Positions 12,246 through 19,291 of a stretch of 19,610 bases of DNA are shown piece by piece. This DNA is from an uncultured Oscillibacter sp. (GTDB lineage Bacteria > Bacillota > Clostridia > Oscillospirales > Oscillospiraceae): contig CAMMCS010000014.1 of the NCBI GenBank assembly GCA_946494635.1, forward strand, positions 1-19,610, given 5' to 3'. The notes under the pieces are model-generated. The model was not told the DNA's origin, searched no databases, and saw only the letters and a program-made list of their open reading frames with translations. Position numbers and translations under genes: made by a program. Every line of letters begins with the position of its first letter. Within the stretch, counting starts at the first letter, position 1.

Positions 12246-14183
12246 TTACAGCTTCAGGCCCAGGCGGTAGCCGGTGTGGATGGCGTCCATGATCTTGTCG
12301 GGATGGATCGCGTCGCCCACCAGATAGGCCTCCTTGCCCTGGTCCTTCAGGGTGTGATAGAGGTCCTGCTCCGACTTGGCGCCGAAGGCGTACAGCACGG
12401 TGTCCGCCTCGATCTTCCGCTTCTGGCCCTTGTGCTCCACCATAACGCCGTCAGCCACGATCTCCAGCGGCGTGGTGGAGGTGCAGACCTCCATGTCAGT
12501 CTTGGCGATCCGCTCGGAATAGGCCAGGAAGTCCGTGGCGGCCACGCCCTTCATGATGGTGGGCTTCCGGCCCACCAGGGTCACCTTGTGGCCGGTCTCC
12601 GCCAGGTGGAGAGCCGTCTCAGAGCCCACCAGGCCAACGCCCAGCACCACCACCCGGTGGCCGACCTCACGCTTTCCGGTGAGGAATTCAGAGGCGTCAG
12701 CGGCAATGGGCAGCTCCGCGCCCGGAATGGGGGATTTCTTCGGGGTGGAGCCGGTGGCGCACACCACAGCGTCAAACGAGGCCAGATCCTCCGCCGTGGC
12801 CTCCTTCTCAATGACGGGGATCTGCAGCTTCTCCACAGCGGTAATCATGGAGTCCTGCAGGAGGCGGATGTCCGACTTGAACTCCGGCACAGAGGCCTCG
12901 CCCAGCTGGCCGCCCTTCTTTCCCTTCTCGAAGATGGTCACATCGTGTCCCCGCAGCTTCAGGACCCGGGCGGCCTCCAGGCCGGCGGGGCCGGCACCCA
13001 CCACGGCGATGTTCCGCTTTACCGCTGCCGGGGTGATCTCCAGCTCGCCCTCCCGGCTGATGATCGGGTTCACAGCGCAGGTAATGGCCTTGTAGCAGAA
13101 GAAGGTGCGCTCCAGGCAGCCCTCATTGCAGCGGATGCAGGGGCGGATATCCTCGGGACGGTCCTCCTCGGCCTTCCGGGGCCATTCGGGATCCGCCCAC
13201 AGGGGCCGGCCCAGGCCCACAAAATCGCCCTTGCCGGAGGCGATGATCTCCTCCGCCAGATCCGGCGTGGTGATGGAGCCGGAGGCGATGACCGGTACAG
13301 AGACCTCTTTCTTGATGGCCTCGGCGGCCCAGACGTTGTGGCACCGGGGGATCGCCATGGGGGACACCTGGTGGATCATGGTGTGGTGGTCGCCGCCGGA
13401 GATGTGGAAGGCGTCAATGCCCTCTTTCTCCAGCGCCTTGGCCAGGGCGATGGTGTCCTCGATGGGGAAGCCGTCCGGCTCATAGTCGGTGCCGCTGAGG
13501 CGGATCGTCACCGGGAAGTCGGGGCCCACCTTCTTGCGCACGTCCCGCACGATTTCTATGTAAATGCGCATCCGGTTCTCCAGGCTGCCGCCATAGAGGT
13601 CGGTGCGGTGATTGGTGGTGGGGGAGAAGAAGTTGGTCAGCAGGTACCCGTGGGCGCCGTGGATCTCCACCAGCTTAAAGCCGGCCTGCTTTGCCCGCAG
13701 GGCAGAGTCGCCGAAGGCGTGGACGATGTCCTGGATCTCCTCAATCGTCAGCACATGGGGCACCGCCTGGACGCCGTACTGATCCCACAGCTTGGGCCAG
13801 GGAATGGCAGAGGGGGCGCAGATGGGCTGGGTACCCAGGAACTTCTGCCGGCCGCAGTGCTCGATCTGAATGGCGGGGACGGCACCCTGTTCCGCAATAT
13901 TCTCTGCAAGCCATGCAAGCCCGGGGATATGCTCATTGCTGGAGATGCCCAGGTGGCAGTGGGCGGACTTGGCGCCGATGTCGTCCACATAGGCGTATTC
14001 CACAATGATCATGCCGGCGCCGCCGGCGGCCTGCTTCCGGTAATACCGGACCAGCCGCTCGGAGACGGTTCCGTCCATGTTGCTCATACCAGAGGACTGG
14101 GGAGCCTTCATCACGCGGTTTTTCAACTCGAGAGTTCCGATTTTTCCTGGTGCAAACAGGTGTGGAAACATCTTGCTAGGCAT
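12246..14183 (-). CDS. old-yellow-enzyme/enoate-reductase family NADH:flavin oxidoreductase
   Basis: A 645-aa three-cofactor flavoenzyme like 2,4-dienoyl-CoA reductase, 2-enoate reductase, BaiCD and daidzein reductase. Residues about 1-330 form the FMN TIM barrel (LFAPGKIGTLELKNRVMKAP; EIHGAHGYLLTNFFSP; NHRTDLYGGSLENR). A 4Fe-4S motif CIRCNEGC followed 12 residues later by C lies near 345-366. The FAD domain starts with VVGAGPAGLEAARVL near 394 and the NAD(P)H domain with VVLGVGLVGSETALHLAE near 514. The ATG at 14183 is set by AGGAGG 8 nt upstream. It is expected to reduce an activated C=C bond using NAD(P)H in the cytoplasm. The substrate (bile acid, flavonoid, cinnamate, fatty enoate) is not readable. 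The divergent Crp/Fnr gene is the likely regulator. Confidence 0.92.
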   Translation of the reverse strand: MPSKMFPHLFAPGKIGTLELKNRVMKAPQSSGMSNMDGTVSERLVRYYRKQAAGGAGMIIVEYAYVDDIGAKSAHCHLGISSNEHIPGLAWLAENIAEQGAVPAIQIEHCGRQKFLGTQPICAPSAIPWPKLWDQYGVQAVPHVLTIEEIQDIVHAFGDSALRAKQAGFKLVEIHGAHGYLLTNFFSPTTNHRTDLYGGSLENRMRIYIEIVRDVRKKVGPDFPVTIRLSGTDYEPDGFPIEDTIALAKALEKEGIDAFHISGGDHHTMIHQVSPMAIPRCHNVWAAEAIKKEVSVPVIASGSITTPDLAEEIIASGKGDFVGLGRPLWADPEWPRKAEEDRPEDIRPCIRCNEGCLERTFFCYKAITCAVNPIISREGELEITPAAVKRNIAVVGAGPAGLEAARVLKLRGHDVTIFEKGKKGGQLGEASVPEFKSDIRLLQDSMITAVEKLQIPVIEKEATAEDLASFDAVVCATGSTPKKSPIPGAELPIAADASEFLTGKREVGHRVVVLGVGLVGSETALHLAETGHKVTLVGRKPTIMKGVAATDFLAYSERIAKTDMEVCTSTTPLEIVADGVMVEHKGQKRKIEADTVLYAFGAKSEQDLYHTLKDQGKEAYLVGDAIHPDKIMDAIHTGYRLGLKL

Positions 14184-14220
14184 GCTTTTTTCCTCCTCAT
14201 GTAAAAATTGCTGCATTTTT

Positions 14221-14239
14221 AAGACAGAATCCCTGTCTT
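14221..14239. promoter_or_regulatory. Crp/Fnr-type operator candidate at the flavoenzyme start point
   Basis: AAGACAG (14221-14227) and CTGTCTT (14233-14239) are perfect 7-bp inverted repeats separated by 5 bp, close in size to Crp/Fnr-family sites. The repeat overlaps the -10 of the flavoenzyme promoter and its start point, so binding would repress. The half-site GACAG differs from the TTGAT of FNR, fitting a specialised family member. Confidence 0.5.
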
Positions 14240-14266
14240 TATGCAACAGTATAAACGAATTGACAA
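14238..14266 (-). promoter_or_regulatory. flavoenzyme promoter (overlaps the divergent promoter)
   Basis: Minus-strand TTGTCA (14261-14266, 5/6) and CATAAA (14238-14243, 4/6) are 17 bp apart. The -35 shares five bases with the plus-strand TTGACA of the regulator gene. The -10 is weak, in line with a need for activation. Confidence 0.45.
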
Positions 14267-14288
14267 AAAAGAAACGATATCATATGAT
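14260..14288 (+). promoter_or_regulatory. promoter of the Crp/Fnr-family regulator gene
   Basis: TTGACA (14260-14265, perfect) and TATGAT (14283-14288, 5/6) are spaced 17 bp. A 12-bp palindrome TATCATATGATA (14278-14289) covers the -10 and may be an operator. The leader to the ATG at 14335 is about 40 nt. Confidence 0.75.
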
Positions 14289-14334
14289 ACAATCACAAAA
14301 AATTCACAAAGCTCTTTACAGGGAGGGGCACTTT

Positions 14335-15033
14335 ATGGCGGAGGTATTCACACACCGGGCGCCGCACACCTTTGGATTTGTGCTGGAGGACAATCTTCTG
14401 GCCTACCGGGATCTGATTCTGGACTATGTGCAGTCGCCCGGCGCCATCCCCAAGGGAACCGTCATCAGCAGCGGCGGGCAGGCGTCCCATTATGTCTATT
14501 TTCTGCTGGAGGGCCTGGTGAAGATCAGCGTCATCAACATCTACGGCTATGAGCGGATCCTGGGCTACCACAAGAAAAACACCCTGTTTGTGATGGACGG
14601 CCTGCGGCGGGAGGAGAGCGTCATTGTCACCGCCACCGCCCTGACACAGCTGCGGGCCGCGAAGCTCTCCCTGGAGGATCTGGCGGCCCTGTTTGCCCGG
14701 GAGCCCCGCTTTGCCGTGGACATGGTGCTCTATTACAGCGACGTGCTCAAGCTGATGTGCTATGACGCGGAGTCCCAGTCCAGCAACGATGTCCGCGCCC
14801 GGCTGGCCAATTTTCTGCTGCTGTTCATGCAGAGCTCCGACTACCGGTCCCTGGGCTACGTCCCCTTCTCCCAGTCGGAGCTGGCCTCCGCCATCGGTGC
14901 CTCCCGTATTCAGATTGCCCGGGTCTGCGGCGCTCTGAAGCAGGAGGGGGTCATCCAGGTTGGAAAGCGCCAGCTGCGGGTCCTGGACCTGGAGCGCCTG
15001 CGCCAGTCCGCCTCTTACCAGGGCTTCTCCTGA
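14335..15033 (+). CDS. Crp/Fnr-family transcriptional regulator
   Basis: A 232-aa regulator. The N-terminal part is a cNMP-binding-like beta barrel (PKGTVISSGGQASHYVYFLL, EGLVKISVINIYGYERILGY), followed by a dimer helix around residues 120-150 and a C-terminal winged helix (FSQSELASAIGASRIQIARV, CGALKQEGVIQVGKRQLRVL). Only two cysteines are present and not in an FNR cluster, so oxygen sensing through 4Fe-4S is unlikely; the barrel also lacks an obvious cAMP phosphate cassette. It may sense a small organic ligand, as CprK does. I chose the ATG at 14335 because GGGAGGGG lies 6-7 nt before it; the frame stays open upstream but without a ribosome site. It is divergent from the flavoenzyme and likely controls it. 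Confidence 0.9.
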   Translation: MAEVFTHRAPHTFGFVLEDNLLAYRDLILDYVQSPGAIPKGTVISSGGQASHYVYFLLEGLVKISVINIYGYERILGYHKKNTLFVMDGLRREESVIVTATALTQLRAAKLSLEDLAALFAREPRFAVDMVLYYSDVLKLMCYDAESQSSNDVRARLANFLLLFMQSSDYRSLGYVPFSQSELASAIGASRIQIARVCGALKQEGVIQVGKRQLRVLDLERLRQSASYQGFS

Positions 15034-15049
15034 CCCTCCGCGCAAAAGG

Positions 15050-15081
15050 CAGGCGCCGCCTCCGGCCGGAGGCGGCGCCTG
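15050..15081. terminator. perfect 32-bp palindrome after the Crp/Fnr gene
   Basis: Two 16-bp arms meet at CGG|CCG with no unpaired base; the outermost pairs are CAGGCGCC and GGCGCCTG. It begins 17 nt after the regulator stop. The plus side has only scattered T (TTCATTGTT); the minus side has TTTT three bases on. It likely ends the regulator transcript and may work in both directions. Confidence 0.65.
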
Positions 15082-15124
15082 TTCATTGTTCTCCCCGTGT
15101 CTCCTGCATGCGCCGGCACACAGC

Positions 15125-15158
15125 AAAACCGGACGGGCGCAAGCCGCCTGTCCGGTTT
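15125..15158 (-). terminator. intrinsic terminator of the glycosyltransferase operon
   Basis: AAACCGGAC (15126-15134) pairs with GTCCGGTTT (15150-15158), and the stem continues through a wobble pair into GGCG/CGCC-type pairing. On the minus strand it ends in TTTT (15125-15128). It lies 33 nt after the stop of the last operon gene. Confidence 0.65.
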
Positions 15159-15191
15159 CAAAAAGGATCTCCGTTTTCAGGGTGCCGCGGT

Positions 15192-15956
15192 TCAAGAGCC
15201 CCTGCATTCCACCTTGAGATGGTACCCCTGCAGGGAGTACGCCGCCACCTCCGGGCCGAAATTCCAGGCCAGCATCGCCCGCCGCAGGGGGTTGTACCGT
15301 CTTGGGCCCACCACATATTCAGGGTGCCCGGGCTCCACCTCCCGCCAGCCCCACAGGCCGGGTGTCTCCTCCTCATCGTTCAGCAGCTCCCCGTAAAAGG
15401 CCGCAAGGTCCAGGATCTCCTCCCGGTGCCGCTGGAAATCCTCCCTCCGCCGGACAGCGGCGGTCCGCAGGGCGTCCATGGCGGCGTCCAGCCGCCGCAG
15501 CTGGTCGGGGCCGTACTCCAGGGCAAGCCCCCATTGTGCCTGTGCCCTCTTGATCCGCTCCTGGATATCCCGGGCCATCTCCCGGCTGAGGACATCCGTA
15601 TAGGCCACATAGTTCTCCACCATCGCATCGAGATAAGGCAGGAGAATCCGGACGGTATCCTCCGTGACCTGCCGCAGATAGGGGATTAGCTCCTCCCGCG
15701 TCCGGTATTCCATGCCGGCGGCGGGGCAGAACTGCGGGTCCAGATCCTCCAGCCCGAACCAGAAACGCCTCTCTCCGGTTCCGTGATACGCAAACCGGAG
15801 GTTCCGGACGCCATATCTCGCCGTGTCGATCACAATTTCCTGGGTCTCGCTGCCGTTTGCGAAGCAGAAATGATTGTACCCAATTGCCAGAAAGGAAAAT
15901 CCCGCCTGCTCCATGGCCGGCACCATCACCTTTTGAATGGGGGATTTGTAGTTCAT
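15192..15956 (-). CDS. hypothetical protein, third gene of the glycosyltransferase operon
   Basis: A 254-aa soluble-looking protein I do not recognise. It begins MNYKSPIQKVMVPAMEQAGF, has aromatic-rich beta-like segments (GYNHFCFANGSETQEIVIDT; RRFWFGLEDL), then a long predicted helical stretch (about residues 95-200, many Arg/Glu/Leu heptad-like positions) and a Trp/Tyr-containing C-terminus (LWGWREVEPGHPEYVVGP). No signal peptide or membrane helix is evident. The opening faintly recalls DUF4304-type domains, but this is weak. Its ATG overlaps the TGA of the DUF6020-like gene (ATGA at 15953-15956), so it is translationally coupled. Function is unknown; position hints at a link with cell-surface glycosylation, though it could be an unrelated passenger. 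Confidence 0.75.
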   Translation of the reverse strand: MNYKSPIQKVMVPAMEQAGFSFLAIGYNHFCFANGSETQEIVIDTARYGVRNLRFAYHGTGERRFWFGLEDLDPQFCPAAGMEYRTREELIPYLRQVTEDTVRILLPYLDAMVENYVAYTDVLSREMARDIQERIKRAQAQWGLALEYGPDQLRRLDAAMDALRTAAVRRREDFQRHREEILDLAAFYGELLNDEEETPGLWGWREVEPGHPEYVVGPRRYNPLRRAMLAWNFGPEVAAYSLQGYHLKVECRGS

Positions 15957-17974
15957 GCCGGCCCCTCCTTCCCGGTGTCCCCGCCGCGGGGGTCTGGCTT
16001 CGGCTTCCCGGCCCCGGCGGATGCGCCAGAGGCGGGCAGCCCCGTCCCGGAGCCGCCGGTCTCCGCCGCCGGGGCCTGCCGGGGCAGCAGCCGCGCCCCC
16101 AGGAGGAAAGGAATCATGAATACCATCGGCATGGCATAACGGTAGCTGCCGCTGACCGGGGAAACGACCAGCACGGCCACTGACAGGATCGCCGGCAGCA
16201 GGGCGAGGATCTGTCCGTACTGCCTGCGCCGCAGCGTGTCCAGGAACGCAAACAGAATCACCCACGGGTAGAAGCCGACGCAGAACAGGATCCCGATTCC
16301 AGGCAGGTGCTGTACTGCCGGCAGCAGAATCCGGGCAATGGGCTGCACATGCTCCAGCCAGGAGGTCTTTTCCACAAAGAGCTCCTGGTAGAAGGTGCCC
16401 TCCCGGTTGTCAAAGTCCGTGTAGGACAGGGCGGTCTGGTGCTCCAGGTAAAAGCCGCCATAGATATTGTGGAGCGTTGCCTGGAGATAGGCGTCCGGAT
16501 GCCGGAGGAACATCTGCCACCACGCGCCCAGATAAGCGGAGACCTCCTCGTCTGTGGCGTGCTGGTCAAAGGTGAATTTGACATCATCCGACAGCGTGGG
16601 ATTGTACAGCTCTGCCAGATGGTCATAGTCGATGACCGCCCGGATGGCGTCCGCCTCCTCCTCTGTCACATCCTCCGGGTACATCACCACATACCGGGCC
16701 GTCTGCTGGAAGAGGGGGCCCAGCATCTCCTGCCTGCCGCCCGGCGCCACATTCCAGGCCGGCAGCAGCACCTGCAGCCACACGAACTGAAACAGCAGCA
16801 CCGGCAGAACCAGCGCGGCCGCCGTCCGCAAGCGGAACCGGCGGAAGAGGATCAGTCCGCCTGCCGCGGCCGCCGCCACAAAGTAGACTCCCTGGTTTTT
16901 CGTCAGCGCCACCAGCAGCGCGCTGGCGAGCAGCGCCCCGCAGAACCAGTTCTTCTTCAGCTGCTCGCCCCGGGTCCGGACAGTCTCAAACAGCAGTGCG
17001 GAAAAGACCAGGCAGGCCAGTCCAAAGAGCGTATCCTTGAGCATGGTGATGGCATACAAGGGGAACAGCGGAAAGAGGGCCGTAAAGATCAGCCCTCTCC
17101 GGCAGTATCTCCTGGGCAGGCCCACCCTCTGCAGATAGAACCAAACGCCTGTCAGCGCCAGCGCCATCACCAGCATCTGGCACAGGCAGTACAGCGCAAC
17201 GCCATAGAAAATGTTCCCGTCCAGCAGCATGCCGACCTTGGCGAACAGGCCATAGAGCACCGTGGTGAAATACGGGTGATGGTTTGTGGCGTGGATCTCC
17301 GGCCCCTGTACCGGGGAGTACCGGAGCCAGTCCGTGGGGTAGTGCAGCGCCCAAGCGATCTGCATGCTGGTGTCCGGATTTCCCAGGCCGGGGAAAAAGA
17401 GGATATAGTAGGGCAGCCAGCACAGGGCCACCAGCCCCGCCGCCAGGAAGAATCGCCGGAGGGAGAAGCTGTCCGCCTCCTCTCCCCCGGCTGACAGCCT
17501 GTCCAGCAGGCGGAAGGCGTACAGCGTCAGGCAGGCGAACAGCAGCGTTCGGCCGGTCAGCACAATCACCGCCCGGAACACAATGAACCGGGACCCCAGA
17601 AGAGCGTCCCAGCTGCCGTAGGTATCATAGGACCAGCCAAGCATCTGCATGAGGGAAAACAGCACCCCAAAGCACCCCGCCAGGCACTTTTCCCGGAAGG
17701 CGGCCTGCAGGCCGGGCAGATGCCAGAGCATCACGAAAGCAGCCAGGGCGCCGCACAGGCCGATGCCGGCGTCCACGGAAAACGAGCGGATCGTATAAAT
17801 CATCAGGCGGAACAGGCCGCTTCTTCCCGCCAGGGATTCGTCCGCCACATAGTGGGCATCAATGCTCAGGGTACACAGCATGCTCTCGGCAATCAGCACC
17901 GCCAGCACGGCACAGGCCAGGATCCCCCAGCCGCTGCGGCGTCCAGCCGGCCGCCGCTCGATCTTTCCGTTCAT
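15953..17974 (-). CDS. DUF6020-like multi-membrane protein, probable GT-C type
   Basis: A 673-aa integral membrane protein with about a dozen hydrophobic segments, the first at residues 17-40. A long extracytoplasmic region around 395-520 is followed by further helices and a polar Gly/Pro-rich tail. The segment FPGLGNPDTSMQIAWALH, with NHHPYFTTVLYGL some 30 residues later, matches my recollection of DUF6020 proteins and recalls GT-C membrane glycosyltransferases (acidic residue in an external loop, polyprenyl-phosphate-sugar donor). The ATG overlaps the stop of the GT2 gene (ATGA, 17971-17974) and its own stop overlaps the next start. Pairing with a GtrB-like GT2 suggests that GT2 makes the lipid-linked sugar and this protein transfers it outside the membrane. 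That role is inferred; family name is from memory. Confidence 0.8.
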   Translation of the reverse strand: MNGKIERRPAGRRSGWGILACAVLAVLIAESMLCTLSIDAHYVADESLAGRSGLFRLMIYTIRSFSVDAGIGLCGALAAFVMLWHLPGLQAAFREKCLAGCFGVLFSLMQMLGWSYDTYGSWDALLGSRFIVFRAVIVLTGRTLLFACLTLYAFRLLDRLSAGGEEADSFSLRRFFLAAGLVALCWLPYYILFFPGLGNPDTSMQIAWALHYPTDWLRYSPVQGPEIHATNHHPYFTTVLYGLFAKVGMLLDGNIFYGVALYCLCQMLVMALALTGVWFYLQRVGLPRRYCRRGLIFTALFPLFPLYAITMLKDTLFGLACLVFSALLFETVRTRGEQLKKNWFCGALLASALLVALTKNQGVYFVAAAAAGGLILFRRFRLRTAAALVLPVLLFQFVWLQVLLPAWNVAPGGRQEMLGPLFQQTARYVVMYPEDVTEEEADAIRAVIDYDHLAELYNPTLSDDVKFTFDQHATDEEVSAYLGAWWQMFLRHPDAYLQATLHNIYGGFYLEHQTALSYTDFDNREGTFYQELFVEKTSWLEHVQPIARILLPAVQHLPGIGILFCVGFYPWVILFAFLDTLRRRQYGQILALLPAILSVAVLVVSPVSGSYRYAMPMVFMIPFLLGARLLPRQAPAAETGGSGTGLPASGASAGAGKPKPDPRGGDTGKEGPA

Positions 17975-18915
17975 TGTCCGTTCACTGCCCTCTCATAGCT
18001 GTCGTGGGCCTGCTGAAGCTTGAATTCAAAATCCCGGCAGTCCTTTTGCCGCATGTTGTCCAGCAGCAGTCCGGAAAACAGGGACTGCAGCGCGGCCACC
18101 ATGGTGAACCCGCTGACGATGAGGGTTGGGAACCGCGGCACCAGCCCGGTGTCCAGATATGTCAGCAGGATGGGCAGGAACAAAATGGCGCTGACAGCGG
18201 CCAGCAGCAGGGCCAGCAGGCCGAAAAAGCGGAGGGGGCAGTACACCCGGAACAGGCGGGCTATGGTCATCAGGACACGGAAGCCGTCAGAGTAGGTGTT
18301 CAGCTTGGACTCGCTTCCCTCCGGGCGGTCCCGGTAATCCACCACCACGTTTTCCACATACATCTTCCGGTCCACGGCGTGAATACTCATCTCCGTCTCG
18401 ATCTCAAACCCGCTGGAGAGCACGGGAAAGGTCTTGACAAACTGATAGCTGAACGCCCGGTATCCGGTCATAATATCCTTGATGTCGCTGTGGAACAGGC
18501 AATTGATCGCCGCCCGGACCAGGGAATTCCCGAAATTGTGGAAGGGGCGCTTGTTTTCCCGGAAATAAGTGGAGGACAGGCGGTCCCCCACCACCATGTC
18601 GGCCCCCCGGTTCAGCACCCGGTCCACCATTTCCCGGGCGGAGGATACCGGATAGGTGTCATCCCCGTCCAGCATCAGATAGCACTTGGCGTCAATCTCC
18701 CGGAACATCCGGCGGATCACATTGCCCTTTCCCTGTTTGTATTCATGCCGCACCACGGCTCCGGCGGCCCGGGCCAGATCCCCGGTCCCGTCGGTAGAGT
18801 TGTTGTCATAGACGTAAACCGTGGCCTCCGGCAGGGCGGCGGAAACGTCCTTCACCACCTTGGAAATGGTCTGGCTCTCGTTATAGCAGGGGATCAACAC
18901 AGCGATCGTATCCAT
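17971..18915 (-). CDS. GT2 glycosyltransferase, polyprenyl-phosphate type (GtrB/DPMS-like)
   Basis: A 314-aa glycosyltransferase. The GT-A domain fills residues 1-220: IAVLIPCYNESQTI at 4-17, nucleotide-site D37 and DGTGD, and the metal-binding DGDD at 83-86. Two C-terminal membrane helices follow (about 229-253 and 264-286), then a charged tail. This layout matches enzymes that move a sugar from UDP/GDP to undecaprenyl or dolichyl phosphate at the inner membrane face. The ATG at 18915 has AGAGAGG upstream; the longer open frame to 19104 has a poor composition and no site. It heads a three-gene operon with 4-nt overlaps and has its own promoter at 19095-19123. The sugar is unknown. Confidence 0.92.
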   Translation of the reverse strand: MDTIAVLIPCYNESQTISKVVKDVSAALPEATVYVYDNNSTDGTGDLARAAGAVVRHEYKQGKGNVIRRMFREIDAKCYLMLDGDDTYPVSSAREMVDRVLNRGADMVVGDRLSSTYFRENKRPFHNFGNSLVRAAINCLFHSDIKDIMTGYRAFSYQFVKTFPVLSSGFEIETEMSIHAVDRKMYVENVVVDYRDRPEGSESKLNTYSDGFRVLMTIARLFRVYCPLRFFGLLALLLAAVSAILFLPILLTYLDTGLVPRFPTLIVSGFTMVAALQSLFSGLLLDNMRQKDCRDFEFKLQQAHDSYERAVNGQ

Positions 18916-19094
18916 AGCAGGCCTCTCTTGTTTTATGATGTAATGTACAATCCGGCAGGGGCACGGCCGGCGTTCCCAAAGCCTCCCGCGAAAAGCAGCA
19001 GAGCCCCCCGGCAGCGCCCCGTCTCCAGGGCAGGAAATCCGCCGGCCAGGCCCTCTCTCCGGCTCCTGAAATCCGCGGTTTTCCCTGCGTACTG

Positions 19095-19123
19095 ATGGTA
19101 TCATATCCGGAAGATTGTGTCAA
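19095..19123 (-). promoter_or_regulatory. promoter of the GT2/DUF6020 operon
   Basis: Minus-strand TTGACA (19118-19123, perfect) and TACCAT (19095-19100, 4/6) with 17-bp spacing and an extended -10 TGA. Confidence 0.65.
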
Positions 19124-19143
19124 TTGCGCCGCCGGGCCGGGGC

Positions 19144-19172
19144 TTGCCTTCTTTTGGTTTCTATGATATACT
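19144..19172 (+). promoter_or_regulatory. promoter of the DUF4127-like gene
   Basis: TTGCCT (19144-19149, 4/6) and TATACT (19167-19172, 5/6) are spaced 17 bp with an extended -10 TGA directly before the hexamer. Confidence 0.65.
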
Positions 19173-19291
19173 CAACCAACAGCGCACAGGGTGGCAGACG
19201 GCCTGTTCAGCAGGGCCGCCGCCTCCGGAGAGGGCCGCGGCTTCTGCCTGTCCGCTGGCGGAAACTATGGAAGAAAGAGGTACGATCGGGG

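Larger units (their letters stand above)
18916..19291. other. divergent regulatory region between GT2 operon and DUF4127-like gene
   Basis: 376 bp without a gene. It holds two back-to-back promoters (listed separately) whose -35 elements are 20 bp apart. Long leaders result: about 175 nt for the GT2 operon and about 115 nt for the plus-strand gene. I see no recognised riboswitch in either leader; both are GC-rich and could fold. Confidence 0.6.

Noticed and set aside
12045..14204. 719-codon plus-strand frame opposite the flavoenzyme
   Set aside because: Antisense shadow; composition rich in His, Gln, Gly and Leu, no domain, and it would run through the ZIP promoter and the flavoenzyme terminator.
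14077..14334. Upstream extension of the Crp/Fnr gene to an ATG at 14077
   Set aside because: It would overlap the flavoenzyme coding region and its own promoter; the ATG at 14335 has a strong ribosome site.
18916..19104. N-terminal extension of the GT2 gene to 19104
   Set aside because: The family starts at the IAVLIPCYNE strand; the extension spans the transcript leader and starts at the promoter -10.
19267..19291. ATG at 19267 as start of the right-edge gene
   Set aside because: It opens a different frame giving a Cys/Gly/Arg-rich product, while the ATG at 19292 gives a signal sequence and a DUF4127-like strand.
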